The notes beneath the pieces are model-generated. The model made no database searches. It saw only the letters and a list, made by a program, of their open reading frames with translations, and was not told the DNA's origin. Positions 35,344-44,646 of a DNA stretch of 64,000 nucleotides are shown piece by piece. The translations under genes were made by a program, and so were the position numbers. Each line of letters begins with the position of its first letter. The stretch's first letter is position 1. The stretch comes from Pseudomonas yamanorum (GTDB lineage: Bacteria; Pseudomonadota; Gammaproteobacteria; Pseudomonadales; Pseudomonadaceae), in assembly GCF_013386765.1 (NCBI RefSeq), contig NZ_JACARE010000023.1:116660-180659 (forward strand), in the 5' to 3' direction.

Positions 35344-37281
35344 ATGGGCCAGACTCGTTTTGCCAGTGGGCGTCAATTGGATCTGATTTGCCTGGGACGC
35401 CTGGGCGTCGACCTTTACGCACAACAAGTGGGTGCACGGCTGGAGGATGTCTCAAGCTTCGCCAAGTACCTCGGCGGTTCCTCCGCCAACATCGCCTTCG
35501 GTACTGCACGACTGGGCTTGCGGTCGGCCATGTTGAGCCGGGTGGGGGACGACCATATGGGGCGTTTCCTGCTGGAATCCCTGGCCCGCGAAGGCTGCGA
35601 TGTCAGCGGTATCAAGGTCGACCCGGAACGCCTTACCGCCATGGTGCTGCTGGGCCTCAAGGACCGCGAAACCTTCCCGCTGGTGTTCTACCGCGAGAAC
35701 TGCGCCGACATGGCCCTGCGCGCCGAAGACATCAGCGAAGCGTTCATTGCTTCCAGCAAGGCGCTGCTGATTACCGGCACTCACTTCTCCACCGACGGCG
35801 TGTACAAGGCCAGCATCCAGTCCCTGGACTACGCCGAGAAGCACAACGTAAAGCGCGTGCTCGACATCGACTACCGCCCGGTGCTCTGGGGCCTGGCCGG
35901 CAAGGCCGACGGTGAAACCCGGTTTGTGGCCGACCAGAATGTCAGCCAGCACGTGCAAAAAATCCTCCCGCGTTTTGACCTGATCGTCGGCACCGAAGAA
36001 GAATTCCTGATTGCCGGCGGCAGCGAAGATCTGCTGACCGCGCTGCGCACGGTGCGCGGCCTCACGCCGGCCACCCTGGTGGTCAAGCTTGGCCCGCAGG
36101 GTTGCACGGTGATCCACGGCGACATCCCGGCGCGCCTCGAAGACGGCGCGATCTACCCCGGTGTGCGGGTGGAAGTGCTCAACGTGTTGGGCGCCGGTGA
36201 TGCCTTCATGTCCGGCTTCCTCAGTGGCTGGCTGATCGATGCCAGCGACGAGCGCTGCTGCCAGTTGGCCAATGCCTGCGGCGGCCTGGTGGTGTCCCGC
36301 CATGCTTGCGCACCGGCGATGCCGACCCGTGCCGAACTCGATTACCTGTTCAACAGTCCGGTGCCGATTACCCGCCCGGACCAAGACGCGGTGCTGCAAC
36401 GCCTGCACCAGGTCAGCGTGCCGCGCAAAACCTGGAAGCAGCTGTTTGTATTCGCCTTCGACCACCGCTGGCAACTGGTGGAGCTGGCGCAAAAGGGCGG
36501 CCAGGACCCGGCGCGCATCAGCGCCCTCAAGCAACTGTTCATCCAGGCCGTGGAACGGGTAGAAAGCAAACTGGCGGAGCAGGGCGTCGAGGCCGACGTC
36601 GGAATCCTGGCCGACCAACGCTTCGGCCAGGACGCGCTGAACGCCGCCACCGGTCGCGGCTGGTGGATCGCCCGCCCGGTGGAAGTCCAGAACTCCCGGC
36701 CACTGGCCTTTGAACACGGCCGCTCGGTGGGCAGCAACCTGATTGCCTGGCCCCGTGAGCAGATCATCAAGTGCCTGGTGCAATACCACCCCGACGACGA
36801 ACCGCTGCTGCGCCTGGAACAGGAAGCGCAACTCAAGAGCCTGTACCAGGCCTCCCTGGTCAGCGGCCACGAACTGTTGCTGGAAATCGTGCCGCCCAAG
36901 GATCATCCGTCTACTTATCCCGACGTGCTCTATCGCAGCCTCAAGCGCCTGTACAACCTGGGCATCTACCCGGCGTGGTGGAAGATCGAAGCGCAGTCGG
37001 CCGAAGACTGGAAGAAGCTCGATGAATTGATCCAGGAACGCGATCCCTACTGCCGAGGCGTGGTGCTGCTGGGCCTGAATGCTTCTGCCGAATGCCTGGC
37101 CGATGGCTTTCGGCAAGCCAGCCAGAGCCAGACCTGCCGTGGTTTCGCCGTGGGCCGCACGATCTTCCAGGAGCCCAGCCGAGCGTGGCTGGCAGGGGAG
37201 ATCGACGATGAGGGGTTGATTCAACAGGCCCAGGGCATCTTTGAACAATTGATCAGTGCCTGGCGCAGCGCCCGAAGTTAA
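35344..37281 (+). CDS. iolC: Bifunctional 5-dehydro-2-deoxygluconokinase / DUF2090 aldolase-like protein
   Basis: A 645-residue fusion. The N-terminal part (about residues 8-335) is a PfkB-family kinase with 'LGGSSANIAFGTARLGL' and the catalytic GAGDAF motif at 283-288 (base D286). The C-terminal part (about 345-640) is DUF2090, a TIM-barrel resembling class I aldolases of the LacD/IolJ type. The kinase phosphorylates 5-dehydro-2-deoxygluconate; the barrel may supply the next aldolase step, since no separate iolJ gene is present. Start at 35344 with AGGAG upstream. First gene of the inositol operon, divergent from the RpiR regulator. Confidence 0.93.
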   Translation: MGQTRFASGRQLDLICLGRLGVDLYAQQVGARLEDVSSFAKYLGGSSANIAFGTARLGLRSAMLSRVGDDHMGRFLLESLAREGCDVSGIKVDPERLTAMVLLGLKDRETFPLVFYRENCADMALRAEDISEAFIASSKALLITGTHFSTDGVYKASIQSLDYAEKHNVKRVLDIDYRPVLWGLAGKADGETRFVADQNVSQHVQKILPRFDLIVGTEEEFLIAGGSEDLLTALRTVRGLTPATLVVKLGPQGCTVIHGDIPARLEDGAIYPGVRVEVLNVLGAGDAFMSGFLSGWLIDASDERCCQLANACGGLVVSRHACAPAMPTRAELDYLFNSPVPITRPDQDAVLQRLHQVSVPRKTWKQLFVFAFDHRWQLVELAQKGGQDPARISALKQLFIQAVERVESKLAEQGVEADVGILADQRFGQDALNAATGRGWWIARPVEVQNSRPLAFEHGRSVGSNLIAWPREQIIKCLVQYHPDDEPLLRLEQEAQLKSLYQASLVSGHELLLEIVPPKDHPSTYPDVLYRSLKRLYNLGIYPAWWKIEAQSAEDWKKLDELIQERDPYCRGVVLLGLNASAECLADGFRQASQSQTCRGFAVGRTIFQEPSRAWLAGEIDDEGLIQQAQGIFEQLISAWRSARS

Positions 37282-37312
37282 GCGCCGCTCATTGAATTGG
37301 AATGCAATCAAA

Positions 37313-37432
37313 GGTGGGAGCTGGTTTATGTGGGAGCTGGGCTTGCCCGCGATAGGATCCACTCGGTCTATCTGAAGCACCGAGGTGTCTGCATCGCAGG
37401 CAAGCCAGCTCCCACACAAGCTGGCTTCCACA
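37313..37432. repeat. REPIN-type inverted repeat (type A, nested)
   Basis: Core arms TGTGGGAGCTGGGCTTGCCC (from 37329) and GCAGGCAAGCCAGCTCCCAC (to 37415) with inner CCACTCGGT...ACCGAGGTG. Outside the core a second partial pair GTGGGAGCTGG (37314-37324) and the degenerate CAAGCTGGCTTCCACAT (37416-37432) suggests a duplicated or inserted REP. It separates iolC from iolE. Confidence 0.8.
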
Positions 37433-37478
37433 TAAAGCAGATCTCAGGCAACTCTGAAAAACAATAAAAGGTGCAGCC

Positions 37479-38372
37479 ATGCCCGCTATCCGAATTGGCA
37501 TCAACCCGATCTCCTGGAGCAACGACGACCTGCCGGCCCTGGGCGGCGAAACGCCGTTGAGCACCGCCCTCAGCGAAGGCAAGGACATCGGCTACGAAGG
37601 TTTCGAACTCAACGGCAAATTCCCCAAGGACGCCAAGGGCGTGGGCGATGTGTTGCGCCCGTATGACCTGGCGCTGGTCTCCGGCTGGTACTCCAGCCGC
37701 CTGGCCCGGCGCTCGGTGGCGGAAGAAATCGAGGCCATCGCCAGCCACGTCGAACTGCTGCGGGAAAACGGCGCCACAGTGTTGGTGTACGGCGAAGTCG
37801 CCGACTCGATCCAGGGTTCGCCGGTACGCCTGATGGAACGCCCGCGTTTCCACAGCGAACAGGCCTGGCAGGAGTACGCCGACAAGCTCACCGAACTGGC
37901 GCGTTTCACCCTGTCCCAGGGCGTGCGCCTGGCGTACCACCACCACATGGGCGCCTACGTCGAATCCCCGGAAGACATCGACCAACTGATGCGCCGCACC
38001 GGCCCGGAAGTCGGCCTGCTGTTTGACTCGGGCCATTGCTACATGGGTGGCGGCGAGCCCCTCGATGTCCTGCGCAAACACATCGACCGCATCTGCCACG
38101 TGCACTTCAAGGACGTACGCAAACCGGTGGTGCAACTGGCGCGCAACCAGATGTGGAGCTTCCCGGACTGCATCGTCAACGGCACCTTCACCGTGCCCGG
38201 CGACGGTGATATCGACTTCGCCGCACTGCTGGACGTGCTGCTGGCCGCCCACTACCACGGCTGGCTGGTGGTGGAGGCCGAGCAGGATCCCGCCGTGGCG
38301 CCGAGCTATATCTACGCGAAAAAAGGCTACGACACGCTGCGCGCACTTCTGAGTGAGAGGACCGGACAATGA
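37479..38372 (+). CDS. iolE: Myo-inosose-2 dehydratase
   Basis: A 297-residue TIM-barrel of the xylose-isomerase-like family. Metal-site residues are visible in 'YHHHMGAYVESPEDID', 'LLFDSGHCYMGGGEP' and 'HVHFKDVR', and the N-terminal 'IGINPISWSNDDLP' is characteristic of IolE. It removes water from 2-keto-myo-inositol to give the diketone substrate of IolD. AAAGGTG lies upstream of the start. Its stop overlaps the iolB start in ATGA. Confidence 0.94.
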   Translation: MPAIRIGINPISWSNDDLPALGGETPLSTALSEGKDIGYEGFELNGKFPKDAKGVGDVLRPYDLALVSGWYSSRLARRSVAEEIEAIASHVELLRENGATVLVYGEVADSIQGSPVRLMERPRFHSEQAWQEYADKLTELARFTLSQGVRLAYHHHMGAYVESPEDIDQLMRRTGPEVGLLFDSGHCYMGGGEPLDVLRKHIDRICHVHFKDVRKPVVQLARNQMWSFPDCIVNGTFTVPGDGDIDFAALLDVLLAAHYHGWLVVEAEQDPAVAPSYIYAKKGYDTLRALLSERTGQ

Positions 38373-39163
38373 GCCTGTTGGTCAAAAGCAGCAAACGCGG
38401 GCAGACCATGGTCGCCCTGGAAGAAGGGCGCCTAAAATACGTGGGCTTCGCCGCCTACCGCCTGAGCCTGGGTGAAACCCTGCCCGTCACCGCCGGTGAT
38501 AAAGAACTGTGCCTGGTGCTGCTCAGCGGCCGGGTAACTATTCAGGGCGAAGGCTTCAACTGGGAAAACCTCGGTGATCGCCACTCGGTGTTCGAAGACA
38601 AATCCCCGTTCGCCGCCTACCTGCCGCCGGGCACCGACGCCCAGGTCACCGCCCTGAGCGACGTGCAAATCGCCGTCTGCGCCGCTCCCGGCTCCACCGA
38701 AGCCGGCCTGGCCCCACGCCTGATCCGCCCCGAACAATGCAAACGCAGCGTACGCGGCAAGGGCGCCAACACCCGCTACGTGTGCGACATCCTGCCCGAC
38801 AGCGAGCCCGCCCATTCGCTGCTGGTGGTGGAGGTGCGCACGCCGTCCGGTCACTCGTCGAGCTACCCGCCCCACAAGCACGACACCGACGATCTGCCGC
38901 ACCAGAGCTTTCTCGAAGAAACCTACTACCACCAGATCAACCCGCCCCAGGGCTTCGTGTTCCAGCGCGTCTACACCGACGACCGCAGCATCGACCAGGC
39001 CATGGCAGTGGAAAACAGCGACCTGGTGGTGGTGCCCAAGGGGTATCACCCGGTCAGCGTGCCGTATGGCTACGAGTCCTACTACCTGAACGTGATGGCC
39101 GGCCCCAAGCGCGCCTGGCATTTCCATAACGACCCGCAGCACAGCTGGCTGCTGGATCTTTAA
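38369..39163 (+). CDS. iolB: 5-deoxy-glucuronate isomerase
   Basis: A 264-residue bicupin isomerase. The C-terminal cupin has the metal-binding set in 'SSYPPHKHDTDDLPHQSFLEETYYHQINP' region (two His, Glu) and the later 'YHPVSVPYGYESYYLNVMAGPKRAW', matching IolB. It isomerises 5-deoxyglucuronate, the IolD product, to the substrate of the IolC kinase. Translation is coupled to iolE (ATGA overlap); mmsA follows 23 bases later with CGGAGA upstream. Confidence 0.94.
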   Translation: MSLLVKSSKRGQTMVALEEGRLKYVGFAAYRLSLGETLPVTAGDKELCLVLLSGRVTIQGEGFNWENLGDRHSVFEDKSPFAAYLPPGTDAQVTALSDVQIAVCAAPGSTEAGLAPRLIRPEQCKRSVRGKGANTRYVCDILPDSEPAHSLLVVEVRTPSGHSSSYPPHKHDTDDLPHQSFLEETYYHQINPPQGFVFQRVYTDDRSIDQAMAVENSDLVVVPKGYHPVSVPYGYESYYLNVMAGPKRAWHFHNDPQHSWLLDL

Positions 39164-39186
39164 AGCACTTTCGACGGAGAACAATA

Positions 39187-40689
39187 ATGAGCAACGCCCC
39201 AGTAATCGGCCACTACATCAACGGCCAGGTGCAGGACAGCGGCAGCGAACGTTTCAGCAATGTATTCAACCCGGCCACCGGCGAAGTCCAGGCCCGCGTC
39301 GGGCTGGCCAGCCAGAAGACCGTCGATGAAGCCGTGGCCTCGGCGCTGAAAGCCTTCCCGGCGTGGTCCGAGCAGTCGTCCCTGCGGCGTTCGCGGGTGC
39401 TGTTCAAGTTCAAGGAACTGCTCGACCGGCACCACGATGAACTGGCCGAAATCATCAGCCGCGAACACGGCAAGGTGTTCTCCGACGCCAAGGGCGAAGT
39501 CACTCGCGGCATCGAGATCGTCGAGTACGCCTGTGGCGCGCCGAACCTGCTGAAAACCGATTTCAGCGACAACATCGGCGGCGGCATCGACAACTGGAAC
39601 CTGCGCCAGCCCCTGGGCGTGTGCGCCGGCATCACCCCGTTCAACTTCCCGGTGATGGTGCCGCTGTGGATGATCCCGCTGGCCCTGGCCACCGGTAACT
39701 GCTTCATCCTCAAACCGTCGGAGCGCGACCCGTCCGCCAGCTTGCTGATGGCCCGCCTGCTGACCGAAGCCGGGCTGCCCGACGGCGTGTTCAACGTGGT
39801 GCAGGGCGACAAAAGCGCCGTGGACGGCCTGTTGCAGCACCCGGACATCGAGGCGATTTCGTTTGTCGGCTCCACCCCGATTGCCGAGTACATCCACCAG
39901 CAGGCGACCCAGCGCGGCAAGCGTGTGCAGGCGTTGGGCGGTGCGAAGAACCATATGATCGTGATGCCCGATGCCGACCTGGACCAGGCCGCCGACGCCT
40001 TGATCGGCGCGGCCTACGGCTCGGCCGGTGAGCGTTGCATGGCGATTTCGATTGCCGTGGTGGTGGGCGATGTCGGTGACAAGCTGATCGAAAAACTGCT
40101 GCCGCGTATCGACCAGTTGAAGGTCGGCAACGGTATGCAAAAAGACAGCGAGATGGGCCCGCTGGTCACCGCCGAGCACAAAGCCAAGGTCGAAGGTTTT
40201 ATCGACCAGGGTGTGGCGCAAGGCGCGAAGCTGATCGTCGATGGCCGTGGCTTCAAGGTGCCGGGCGCGGAGGGTGGCTTCTTCGTCGGCGCGACCTTGT
40301 TCGATAACGTCACCACCGAAATGAGCATCTACCAGCAAGAGATCTTCGGGCCCGTGCTGGGCATCGTGCGGGTGGCGGATTTTGCCAGCGCGGTGGCCTT
40401 GATCAACGCCCATGAGTTCGGCAACGGCGTGTCGTGCTTTACCAGCGACGGCGGCATTGCCCGCGCGTTTGCCCGCACCATCAAGGTGGGTATGGTCGGC
40501 ATCAACGTGCCGATTCCGGTGCCCATGGCCTGGCATTCGTTTGGTGGCTGGAAGCGCTCGCTGTTCGGCGACCACCATGCCTACGGCGAAGAGGGCATTC
40601 GTTTCTACAGCCGCTACAAAAGCGTCATGCAACGCTGGCCCGACAGCATTGCCAAGGGCCCTGAATTCAGCATGCCAACCGCCAAGTAA
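39187..40689 (+). CDS. mmsA: CoA-acylating methylmalonate/malonate-semialdehyde dehydrogenase
   Basis: A 500-residue aldehyde dehydrogenase of the MmsA/IolA class. The catalytic cysteine is C284 in 'GSAGERCMAISIAV'. Other landmarks are 'GICAGITPFNFP'-like 'GVCAGITPFNFPVMVPLWM' and the C-terminal 'FGGWKRSLFGDHHAYGEEGIRFY'. It converts malonic semialdehyde, the end product of the inositol route, to acetyl-CoA. No acidic residue for water activation is needed because CoA is the acceptor. It lies between iolB and an iolI-like gene in the operon. Confidence 0.93.
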   Translation: MSNAPVIGHYINGQVQDSGSERFSNVFNPATGEVQARVGLASQKTVDEAVASALKAFPAWSEQSSLRRSRVLFKFKELLDRHHDELAEIISREHGKVFSDAKGEVTRGIEIVEYACGAPNLLKTDFSDNIGGGIDNWNLRQPLGVCAGITPFNFPVMVPLWMIPLALATGNCFILKPSERDPSASLLMARLLTEAGLPDGVFNVVQGDKSAVDGLLQHPDIEAISFVGSTPIAEYIHQQATQRGKRVQALGGAKNHMIVMPDADLDQAADALIGAAYGSAGERCMAISIAVVVGDVGDKLIEKLLPRIDQLKVGNGMQKDSEMGPLVTAEHKAKVEGFIDQGVAQGAKLIVDGRGFKVPGAEGGFFVGATLFDNVTTEMSIYQQEIFGPVLGIVRVADFASAVALINAHEFGNGVSCFTSDGGIARAFARTIKVGMVGINVPIPVPMAWHSFGGWKRSLFGDHHAYGEEGIRFYSRYKSVMQRWPDSIAKGPEFSMPTAK

Positions 40690-40714
40690 CTGTTAAGTGT
40701 GGAGCACAACAATA

Positions 40715-41530
40715 ATGAAGTCGCCTCTACGTTTTGCCCTGAACCGCATGGTCGCCCCCAGCCTTTCCCTGCCGGACTTTATCCAGCTGGCGGTGACCCT
40801 CAAATGCGACGCCATCGAGATCCGCAACGACCTCAAGGGCATCGAGATTGAAGACGGTACTCCTGCCAGCCGCGTACGCGAATTGTGCGCGGTGCACGGC
40901 ATCACCGTGCTGTCGATCAACGCGCTGTACCCGTTTGATGTATGGAACGACGAGCGCCGCGCCCAGGCGATCAAGCTGGCCGCCTATGCCCGCGAATCCG
41001 GCGCACAGGCGTTGGTGATGTGCCCGTTGAACGACCGTGCCGACTCACGCAACGAAGCCCAGCGCGCCGCCGGTTTGCGCACCGCCTTGAGCGAACTGGC
41101 GCCGATCCTGCGGGAATACGGGATTCTCGGCTTCGTCGAACCCCTGGGTTTTGAAGAATGCTCCCTGCGCCGCAAACGCGTGGCGGTGGATGCGATCAAG
41201 GCCATCGGCGGGCTGGATGTATTCCGCGTGGTGCACGACACCTTCCACCATCACCTGGCCAGCGAACATGAGTTCTTCCCCGAGCTGACCGGGCTGGTGC
41301 ATATCTCCGGTGTGGAAGATGCCGAGGCGCCGCTGAACTCGATCCGCGACGGCCACCGGGTGCTGGTGGGCGAGGCCGACATCCTCGGCAACGCCGCGCA
41401 GATCGACACCCTGCTCAGCACCGGCTACAGCGGCTACCTGTCGTTCGAGCCGTTTGCCGAAAGCGTGCATGGCCTGGCGGACATCAAGCAGGCACTGGGG
41501 GCGAGCATCGCCCACCTGCAAAAACGATAA
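40715..41530 (+). CDS. iolI: Sugar isomerase TIM-barrel, IolI-like inosose isomerase
   Basis: A 271-residue xylose-isomerase-like TIM barrel. Metal ligand candidates are the Glu in 'ILGFVEPLGFEECS', the Asp/His in 'VVHDTFHHHLASEHEF', His in 'LVHISGVED' and the C-terminal Glu in 'LSFEPFAES'. This matches inosose isomerase IolI, which interconverts keto-inositols. The start at 40715 is used; the frame opens six codons earlier. It sits between mmsA and iolD with short gaps. Confidence 0.85.
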   Translation: MKSPLRFALNRMVAPSLSLPDFIQLAVTLKCDAIEIRNDLKGIEIEDGTPASRVRELCAVHGITVLSINALYPFDVWNDERRAQAIKLAAYARESGAQALVMCPLNDRADSRNEAQRAAGLRTALSELAPILREYGILGFVEPLGFEECSLRRKRVAVDAIKAIGGLDVFRVVHDTFHHHLASEHEFFPELTGLVHISGVEDAEAPLNSIRDGHRVLVGEADILGNAAQIDTLLSTGYSGYLSFEPFAESVHGLADIKQALGASIAHLQKR

Positions 41531-41540
41531 GGGGCACCCC

Positions 41541-43472
41541 ATGACCACAACCCGATTGACCATGGCCCAGGCCCTGGTGAAGTTTCTGGATAACCAGTAC
41601 ATCGAAGTCGATGGCGTGCAGAGCAAATTTGTCGCCGGCATCTTCACGATTTTCGGCCACGGCAATGTGTTGGGCCTGGGCCAGGCCCTGGAGCAGGACA
41701 GCGGCGACCTGGTGGTGCATCAGGGCCGCAACGAGCAAGGCATGGCCCACGCTGCGATTGGCTTTGCCAAGCAGCACCTGCGCCGCAAGATCTACGCCTG
41801 CAGCTCTTCGGTAGGGCCGGGCGCTGCGAATATGCTGACCGCTGCGGCGACTGCCACCGCCAACCGCATTCCGTTGCTGCTGTTGCCCGGTGATGTCTAC
41901 GCCAGCCGTCAGCCGGACCCAGTGCTGCAACAGATCGAGCAGTTCCATGACCTGAGCATCAGCACCAACGACGCCTTTCGTGCCGTGAGCAAATACTGGG
42001 ACCGCATCAACCGTCCGGAACAGTTGATGACCGCGGCGATCCACGCCATGCGCGTGCTCACCGACCCCGCCGAAACCGGCGCGGTGACCCTGGCTTTACC
42101 GCAGGATGTGCAGGGCGAGGCGTGGGATTACCCGGATTACTTCCTGCAGAAACGCGTGCACCGTATCGATCGCCGCCCGGCGACCGAAGCGATGTTGGGC
42201 GATGCCGTAGAGGCGTTCAAAGGCAAGCGCAAACCGCTGATCGTGTGTGGCGGCGGGGTCAAATACTCCGGCGCGAATGCCGCGCTGCAAGCCTTCGCCG
42301 AGCGCTTCGACATTCCATTCGCGGAAACCCAGGCGGGCAAGAGTGCGGTGGTGTCCAGCCACCCGCTGAACCTCGGTGGCCTTGGTGAAACCGGCTGCCT
42401 GGCGGCGAACCTGCTGGCACCTGAAGCCGACCTGATCATCGGCATCGGCACGCGTTATACCGACTTCACCACCTCGTCCAAATCCCTTTTCAAGCATCCC
42501 GAGGTGCGGTTTCTCAACCTCAATATCAGCCCGTGCGATGTGCTGAAACTGGACGCCGTGCAATTGCTGGCGGATGCCAAGGTGGGCCTTGAGGCACTGG
42601 CCGAAGCGCTGGGTGACTATCGCTCCAGCTGGGGTGATCAGCCACGGGACGCCAAGGCGCAACTGGACGCTGAAGTGGACCGCATCTACCAGGCCGATTA
42701 CCAGAGCGAAAACTTCGTCCCGGAAATCAACGACCACATGGACCCTGCGGTGCTGCGTGAGTTCATCGAGCTGACCGGTTCCTGCCTGACCCAAAGCCGC
42801 GTGCTCGGGGTGCTCAACGAAACCCTGGCTGATGATGCGATCATCGTCGCCGCCGCTGGCAGCCTGCCGGGCGATTTGCAGCGCAGCTGGCGCAGCAAGG
42901 GCGTCAACACCTACCACGTCGAGTACGGCTATTCGTGCATGGGCTACGAGGTCAACGCGGCCCTGGGCGTCAAGCTGGCCGAGCCCGAGCGCGAGGTGTA
43001 CGCACTGGTGGGCGATGGCTCCTACATGATGCTGCACTCGGAGCTGGCTACCTCGATCCAGGAGCGGCGCAAGATCAACGTGGTGCTGCTGGACAACATG
43101 ACCTTCGGCTGCATCAACAATTTGCAGATGGAACACGGCATGGACAGCTTCGGCACCGAGTTCCGCTTCCGCAATCCCGAGACCGGCAAGCTCGACGGCG
43201 GGTTCGTGCCGGTGGACTTCGCCATGAGCGCGGCGGCCTATGGCTGCAAGACCTACAAGGTCAACACCGTGGAGCAGCTGCAGGCGGCGCTGGCCGATGC
43301 GCGCACGCAAACGGTGTCGACGCTGATTGATATCAAGGTTTTGCCCAAGACCATGATCCACAAATACCTGTCGTGGTGGCGAGTCGGTGTGGCGCAGGTG
43401 TCCACCAGCGCGCGCACCGATGCGGTGGCCAAACAACTCAATGAACGCCTGGCCAAGGCCCGGCAGTACTAA
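41541..43472 (+). CDS. iolD: 3D-(3,5/4)-trihydroxycyclohexane-1,2-dione acylhydrolase
   Basis: A 643-residue thiamine diphosphate enzyme. The N-terminal pyrimidine-binding domain has the catalytic Glu in 'VVHQGRNEQGMAHAA'; the C-terminal diphosphate-binding domain shows 'VGDGSYMMLHSEL' and 'DNMTFGCINNLQ' for the metal site. It opens the inositol ring to 5-deoxyglucuronate. The start at 41541 follows AAGGGG by eight bases and the iolI-like stop by ten. The frame runs upstream into the preceding gene without meaning. Confidence 0.95.
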   Translation: MTTTRLTMAQALVKFLDNQYIEVDGVQSKFVAGIFTIFGHGNVLGLGQALEQDSGDLVVHQGRNEQGMAHAAIGFAKQHLRRKIYACSSSVGPGAANMLTAAATATANRIPLLLLPGDVYASRQPDPVLQQIEQFHDLSISTNDAFRAVSKYWDRINRPEQLMTAAIHAMRVLTDPAETGAVTLALPQDVQGEAWDYPDYFLQKRVHRIDRRPATEAMLGDAVEAFKGKRKPLIVCGGGVKYSGANAALQAFAERFDIPFAETQAGKSAVVSSHPLNLGGLGETGCLAANLLAPEADLIIGIGTRYTDFTTSSKSLFKHPEVRFLNLNISPCDVLKLDAVQLLADAKVGLEALAEALGDYRSSWGDQPRDAKAQLDAEVDRIYQADYQSENFVPEINDHMDPAVLREFIELTGSCLTQSRVLGVLNETLADDAIIVAAAGSLPGDLQRSWRSKGVNTYHVEYGYSCMGYEVNAALGVKLAEPEREVYALVGDGSYMMLHSELATSIQERRKINVVLLDNMTFGCINNLQMEHGMDSFGTEFRFRNPETGKLDGGFVPVDFAMSAAAYGCKTYKVNTVEQLQAALADARTQTVSTLIDIKVLPKTMIHKYLSWWRVGVAQVSTSARTDAVAKQLNERLAKARQY

Positions 43473-43491
43473 TAACAAGAGGAGTGTTTCC

Positions 43492-44502
43492 ATGTCTTTG
43501 AAGTTGGGTGTTATCGGTACTGGCGCCATCGGCCAGGATCACATTCGTCGCTGCAGCCAGACCTTGCTCAACAGCCAGGTGGTGGCGGTGACGGACATCA
43601 ACCTTGAACAAGCTGCCAAGGTCGTCGCGGACCTGAAACTCACCGCCGAGGTCTACCCGGACGGCCACGCGCTGATCAACTCGCCGCAAGTCGAGGCGGT
43701 CCTGGTGACCTCCTGGGGCCCGAGCCACGAAGAGTTCGTGCTGGCGGCGATTGCCGCCGGCAAACCGGTGTTCTGCGAGAAGCCGCTGGCCGTGACCGCC
43801 GAGGGCTGCCGCAAGATCGTCGAGGCCGAAGTGGCCCACGGCAAGCGCCTGGTGCAAGTGGGTTTCATGCGCCCGTATGACCACGGCTATCGCGCCCTCA
43901 AGGCCGTGATCGACAGCGGCCAGATCGGCGAGCCGTTGATGCTGCACTGTGCCCACCGCAACCCGAGGGTGGGTGAGAACTACAAGACCGACATGGCGAT
44001 CACCGACACCTTGATCCACGAGCTGGATGTGTTGCGTTGGTTGCTGGCGGATGACTATGTGTCGGTGCAAGTGGTGTTCCCGCGTAAATCGAGCAAGGCG
44101 TTGGCGCACTTGCGTGACCCGCAGATCGTGCTGCTGGAAACCGCCAAGGGCACGCGCATCGATGTGGAAGTGTTTGTGAACTGCCAATACGGCTACGACA
44201 TTCAATGTGAAGTGGTGGGGGAGACCGGTATTGCGAAATTGCCGGAGCCGTCCCAGGTGCAGATGCGCAGTGAGGCCAAGCTGTCCAATGCGATCCTGAT
44301 GGATTGGAAAGACCGGTTTATCGCGGCCTATGACGTCGAGTTGCAAGCATTTATCGACGGCGTGCGGGCCGGGCAAGTGGGCGGGCCGTCGGCGTGGGAT
44401 GGTTTTGCGGCGGCGGTGGCGGCGGATGCGTGCATCGAGGCGCAGAACAGTGGGCAGATTGTGAAAGTGGGCCTGCCACCCCGTCCGCATTTCTACGGCT
44501 GA
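43492..44502 (+). CDS. iolG: Inositol 2-dehydrogenase
   Basis: A 336-residue Gfo/Idh/MocA dehydrogenase. The Rossmann motif is 'KLGVIGTGAIGQDHIRR'; the EKP motif in 'PVFCEKPLAVTAEG' holds the catalytic lysine region; 'VGFMRPYDHGYRALK' and 'TDTLIHELDVLRWLL' contribute the active-site Asp/His. It oxidises myo-inositol to 2-keto-myo-inositol with NAD+, the first pathway step. AGAGGAG precedes the start at 43492. It ends the main iol gene run before a REPIN. Confidence 0.94.
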   Translation: MSLKLGVIGTGAIGQDHIRRCSQTLLNSQVVAVTDINLEQAAKVVADLKLTAEVYPDGHALINSPQVEAVLVTSWGPSHEEFVLAAIAAGKPVFCEKPLAVTAEGCRKIVEAEVAHGKRLVQVGFMRPYDHGYRALKAVIDSGQIGEPLMLHCAHRNPRVGENYKTDMAITDTLIHELDVLRWLLADDYVSVQVVFPRKSSKALAHLRDPQIVLLETAKGTRIDVEVFVNCQYGYDIQCEVVGETGIAKLPEPSQVQMRSEAKLSNAILMDWKDRFIAAYDVELQAFIDGVRAGQVGGPSAWDGFAAAVAADACIEAQNSGQIVKVGLPPRPHFYG

Positions 44503-44514
44503 CCACCTATTCCA

Positions 44515-44606
44515 CTGTAGGAGCTGGCTTGCCTGCGATGACGGCGGCACATTCAACAATACTGTCGCCTGATACACCGCTATCGCAGGCAAGCCAGCTC
44601 CCACAT
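44515..44606. repeat. REPIN-type inverted repeat (type A)
   Basis: TGTAGGAGCTGGCTTGCCTG and CAGGCAAGCCAGCTCCCACA. The inner sequence is nearly the same as that of the copy at 9131. It lies after iolG and may mark the 3' end of the main iol message. Confidence 0.88.
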
Positions 44607-44646
44607 TTGATCGGGTTCCAACATCAGATTTGGGAGCGTTTCTAAC

